Positions 5,477 through 6,102 of a stretch of 6,102 nt of DNA are shown piece after piece (position 1 is the stretch's first letter; each line of letters starts with the position of its first letter). Below the pieces are notes generated by a model that saw only the letters and a list, made by a program, of their open reading frames with translations, searched no databases and was not told the DNA's origin. This DNA is from Anaerolineales bacterium (GTDB lineage: Bacteria; Chloroflexota; Anaerolineae; 4572-78; J111), in contig JAAUSP010000469.1 in the NCBI GenBank assembly GCA_012032575.1, positions 1 to 6,102 of the forward strand, in the 5' to 3' direction. The position numbers and the translations under genes are program-made.

Positions 5477-6046
5477 ATGAAAAAGCTGCGCTTCTTTAGC
5501 CTGATGACCCTGATCCTGATGCTCACGCACCTGCTGGCCCCGGCAGCGGCGGCCCATCCCCTGGGCAACTTCACCATCAATCATTACGCCGGTTTGCATG
5601 TGACCCGCCAGGCCGTCACGGTGGATTATGTGCTCGATATGGCCGAAATTTCAGCTTTTCAGGAAATCGGCACCTTTGACGCCAATGGCAACGGCCAACC
5701 CGACCCCGCCGAGACCGAGCGCTACCACCCGGCCCAATGCGCCGCTATCGCAGCCAGGCTGGACCTGCGCCGCGACGGCCAATCTTTGCCGCTCACCGTG
5801 GAAACGTCCACACTCGAATTTCCTGCCGGCGCAGGTGGGCTGCTCACGCTGCGGTTGACCTGTGCTTTTCGGTCACCGCTGACAGAGATGGCTGAAGCGG
5901 TGCAATTAGAGTTTGAAAACAACGCCTACGCCGAGCGCCTCGGTTGGCGTGAAATTGTCATCAGCAGCGATAGCGTTTCTCTCGACGGTGATTTGACCGG
6001 CCTGACCAGCAGCACCAGCCAGCGCCTCACCGCCTACCCCCGATGA
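5477..6046 (+). CDS. Secreted N-terminal domain of a NicO/HupE/TauE-like metal transporter (frame broken)
   Basis: The start is ATG 5477, with TGAGG (5466-5470) six bases upstream and 37 bp after the TPR stop. A signal peptide (MKKLRFF, then a hydrophobic run to LLAPAAAA) ends before HPLGNFTINHYAGLHV. That opening is the one I associate with the extracytoplasmic N-terminal domain of bacterial nickel/cobalt (NicO, RcnA-like) and HupE/TauE-type transporters. VDYVLDMAEISAFQE follows, then an EF-hand-like loop at residues 68-79 (DANGNGQPDPAE, with D1, N3, N5, G6, D9, E12). The rest of the domain is beta-rich. The frame stops at TGA 6044-6046 just where homologues continue with YPDDLL. The membrane transporter portion would lie past the right edge, so which metal or anion is moved cannot be judged. 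The family call is by remembered motif and is moderately sure. Confidence 0.65.
   Translation: MKKLRFFSLMTLILMLTHLLAPAAAAHPLGNFTINHYAGLHVTRQAVTVDYVLDMAEISAFQEIGTFDANGNGQPDPAETERYHPAQCAAIAARLDLRRDGQSLPLTVETSTLEFPAGAGGLLTLRLTCAFRSPLTEMAEAVQLEFENNAYAERLGWREIVISSDSVSLDGDLTGLTSSTSQRLTAYPR
6037..6046 (+). other. Frame break (+1 or an extra C) in the transporter gene
   Basis: The frame reads TAC CCC CGA TGA across a run of five C (6037-6041). Skipping one C gives TAC CCC GAT GAC, that is YPDD followed by LLTTPLNQRRASF, which fits the family. One extra C in a homopolymer is the simplest cause. CCC-C followed by a CGA codon and a stop is also a context in which +1 slippage is conceivable. Confidence 0.75.
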
Positions 6047-6102
6047 CCTCCTGACCACCCCCCTGAATCAGCGCCGGGCCTCCTTCACCCTCAACCCGCT
6101 CG
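6042..6102 (+). CDS. Continuation of the NicO/HupE-like gene in the next frame (truncated by the window edge)
   Basis: After the break at the C run, frame 3 (codons from 6042) stays open to the right edge and encodes DDLLTTPLNQRRASFTLNPL. This continues the extracytoplasmic domain from AYP in the upstream frame. It has no start codon or ribosome binding site of its own, so it should be read as part of the gene that begins at 5477. Confidence 0.65.

Overview
The window looks like part of a bacterial genome from the Chloroflexota, probably Anaerolineae or a relative. This is inferred from gene content and style rather than from any marker gene: GC-rich coding DNA, TTG and GTG starts, a GT39-like membrane protein with a long extracytoplasmic tail, a heptad repeat, a SigK-like ECF sigma factor and a secreted DUF4331 protein. 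All recognised genes are on the + strand. No rRNA, tRNA, CRISPR array or transposase was seen.

Layout. (1) Positions 2-1468 hold the 3' part of a GT39/PMT-like membrane glycosyltransferase, entering from the left edge, with two related beta-rich tail modules. A 7-bp-period repeat lies inside its reading frame. (2) Positions 1568-2164 encode an ECF sigma factor that starts at TTG. It is followed by a strong intrinsic terminator at 2264-2306, and no anti-sigma gene is adjacent. (3) Positions 2307-2607 are a leader of about 300 bp without a convincing gene. (4) Positions 2608-4004 encode a secreted DUF4331 protein split into two frames. The break falls at an AAAA run near 3382; rejoined, the product is about 465 aa. 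(5) A perfect 15-bp hairpin at 4021-4057 separates it from (6) a membrane-anchored TPR protein at 4099-5439. (7) From 5477 to the right edge lies the start of a secreted-domain NicO/HupE-like (nickel/cobalt or TauE-type) transporter. It is also frame-broken, at a CCCCC run at 6037-6041, and then runs out of the window.

Working model (inference). DUF4331, TPR and NicO-like genes form one co-directional set, possibly an operon, with the ECF sigma factor as a candidate regulator. The two secreted proteins show features compatible with metal binding: a likely mature N-terminal His in the transporter domain, a possible X-X-His N-terminus in DUF4331, and Ca-binding-like Asp/Asn/Gly loops in both. 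Together with the transporter, this suggests an envelope metal-handling or metal-sensing module of unknown purpose. Both frame breaks sit at short homopolymers and go in opposite directions, so sequencing or assembly indels are the simplest explanation. True pseudogenisation or recoding is not excluded.
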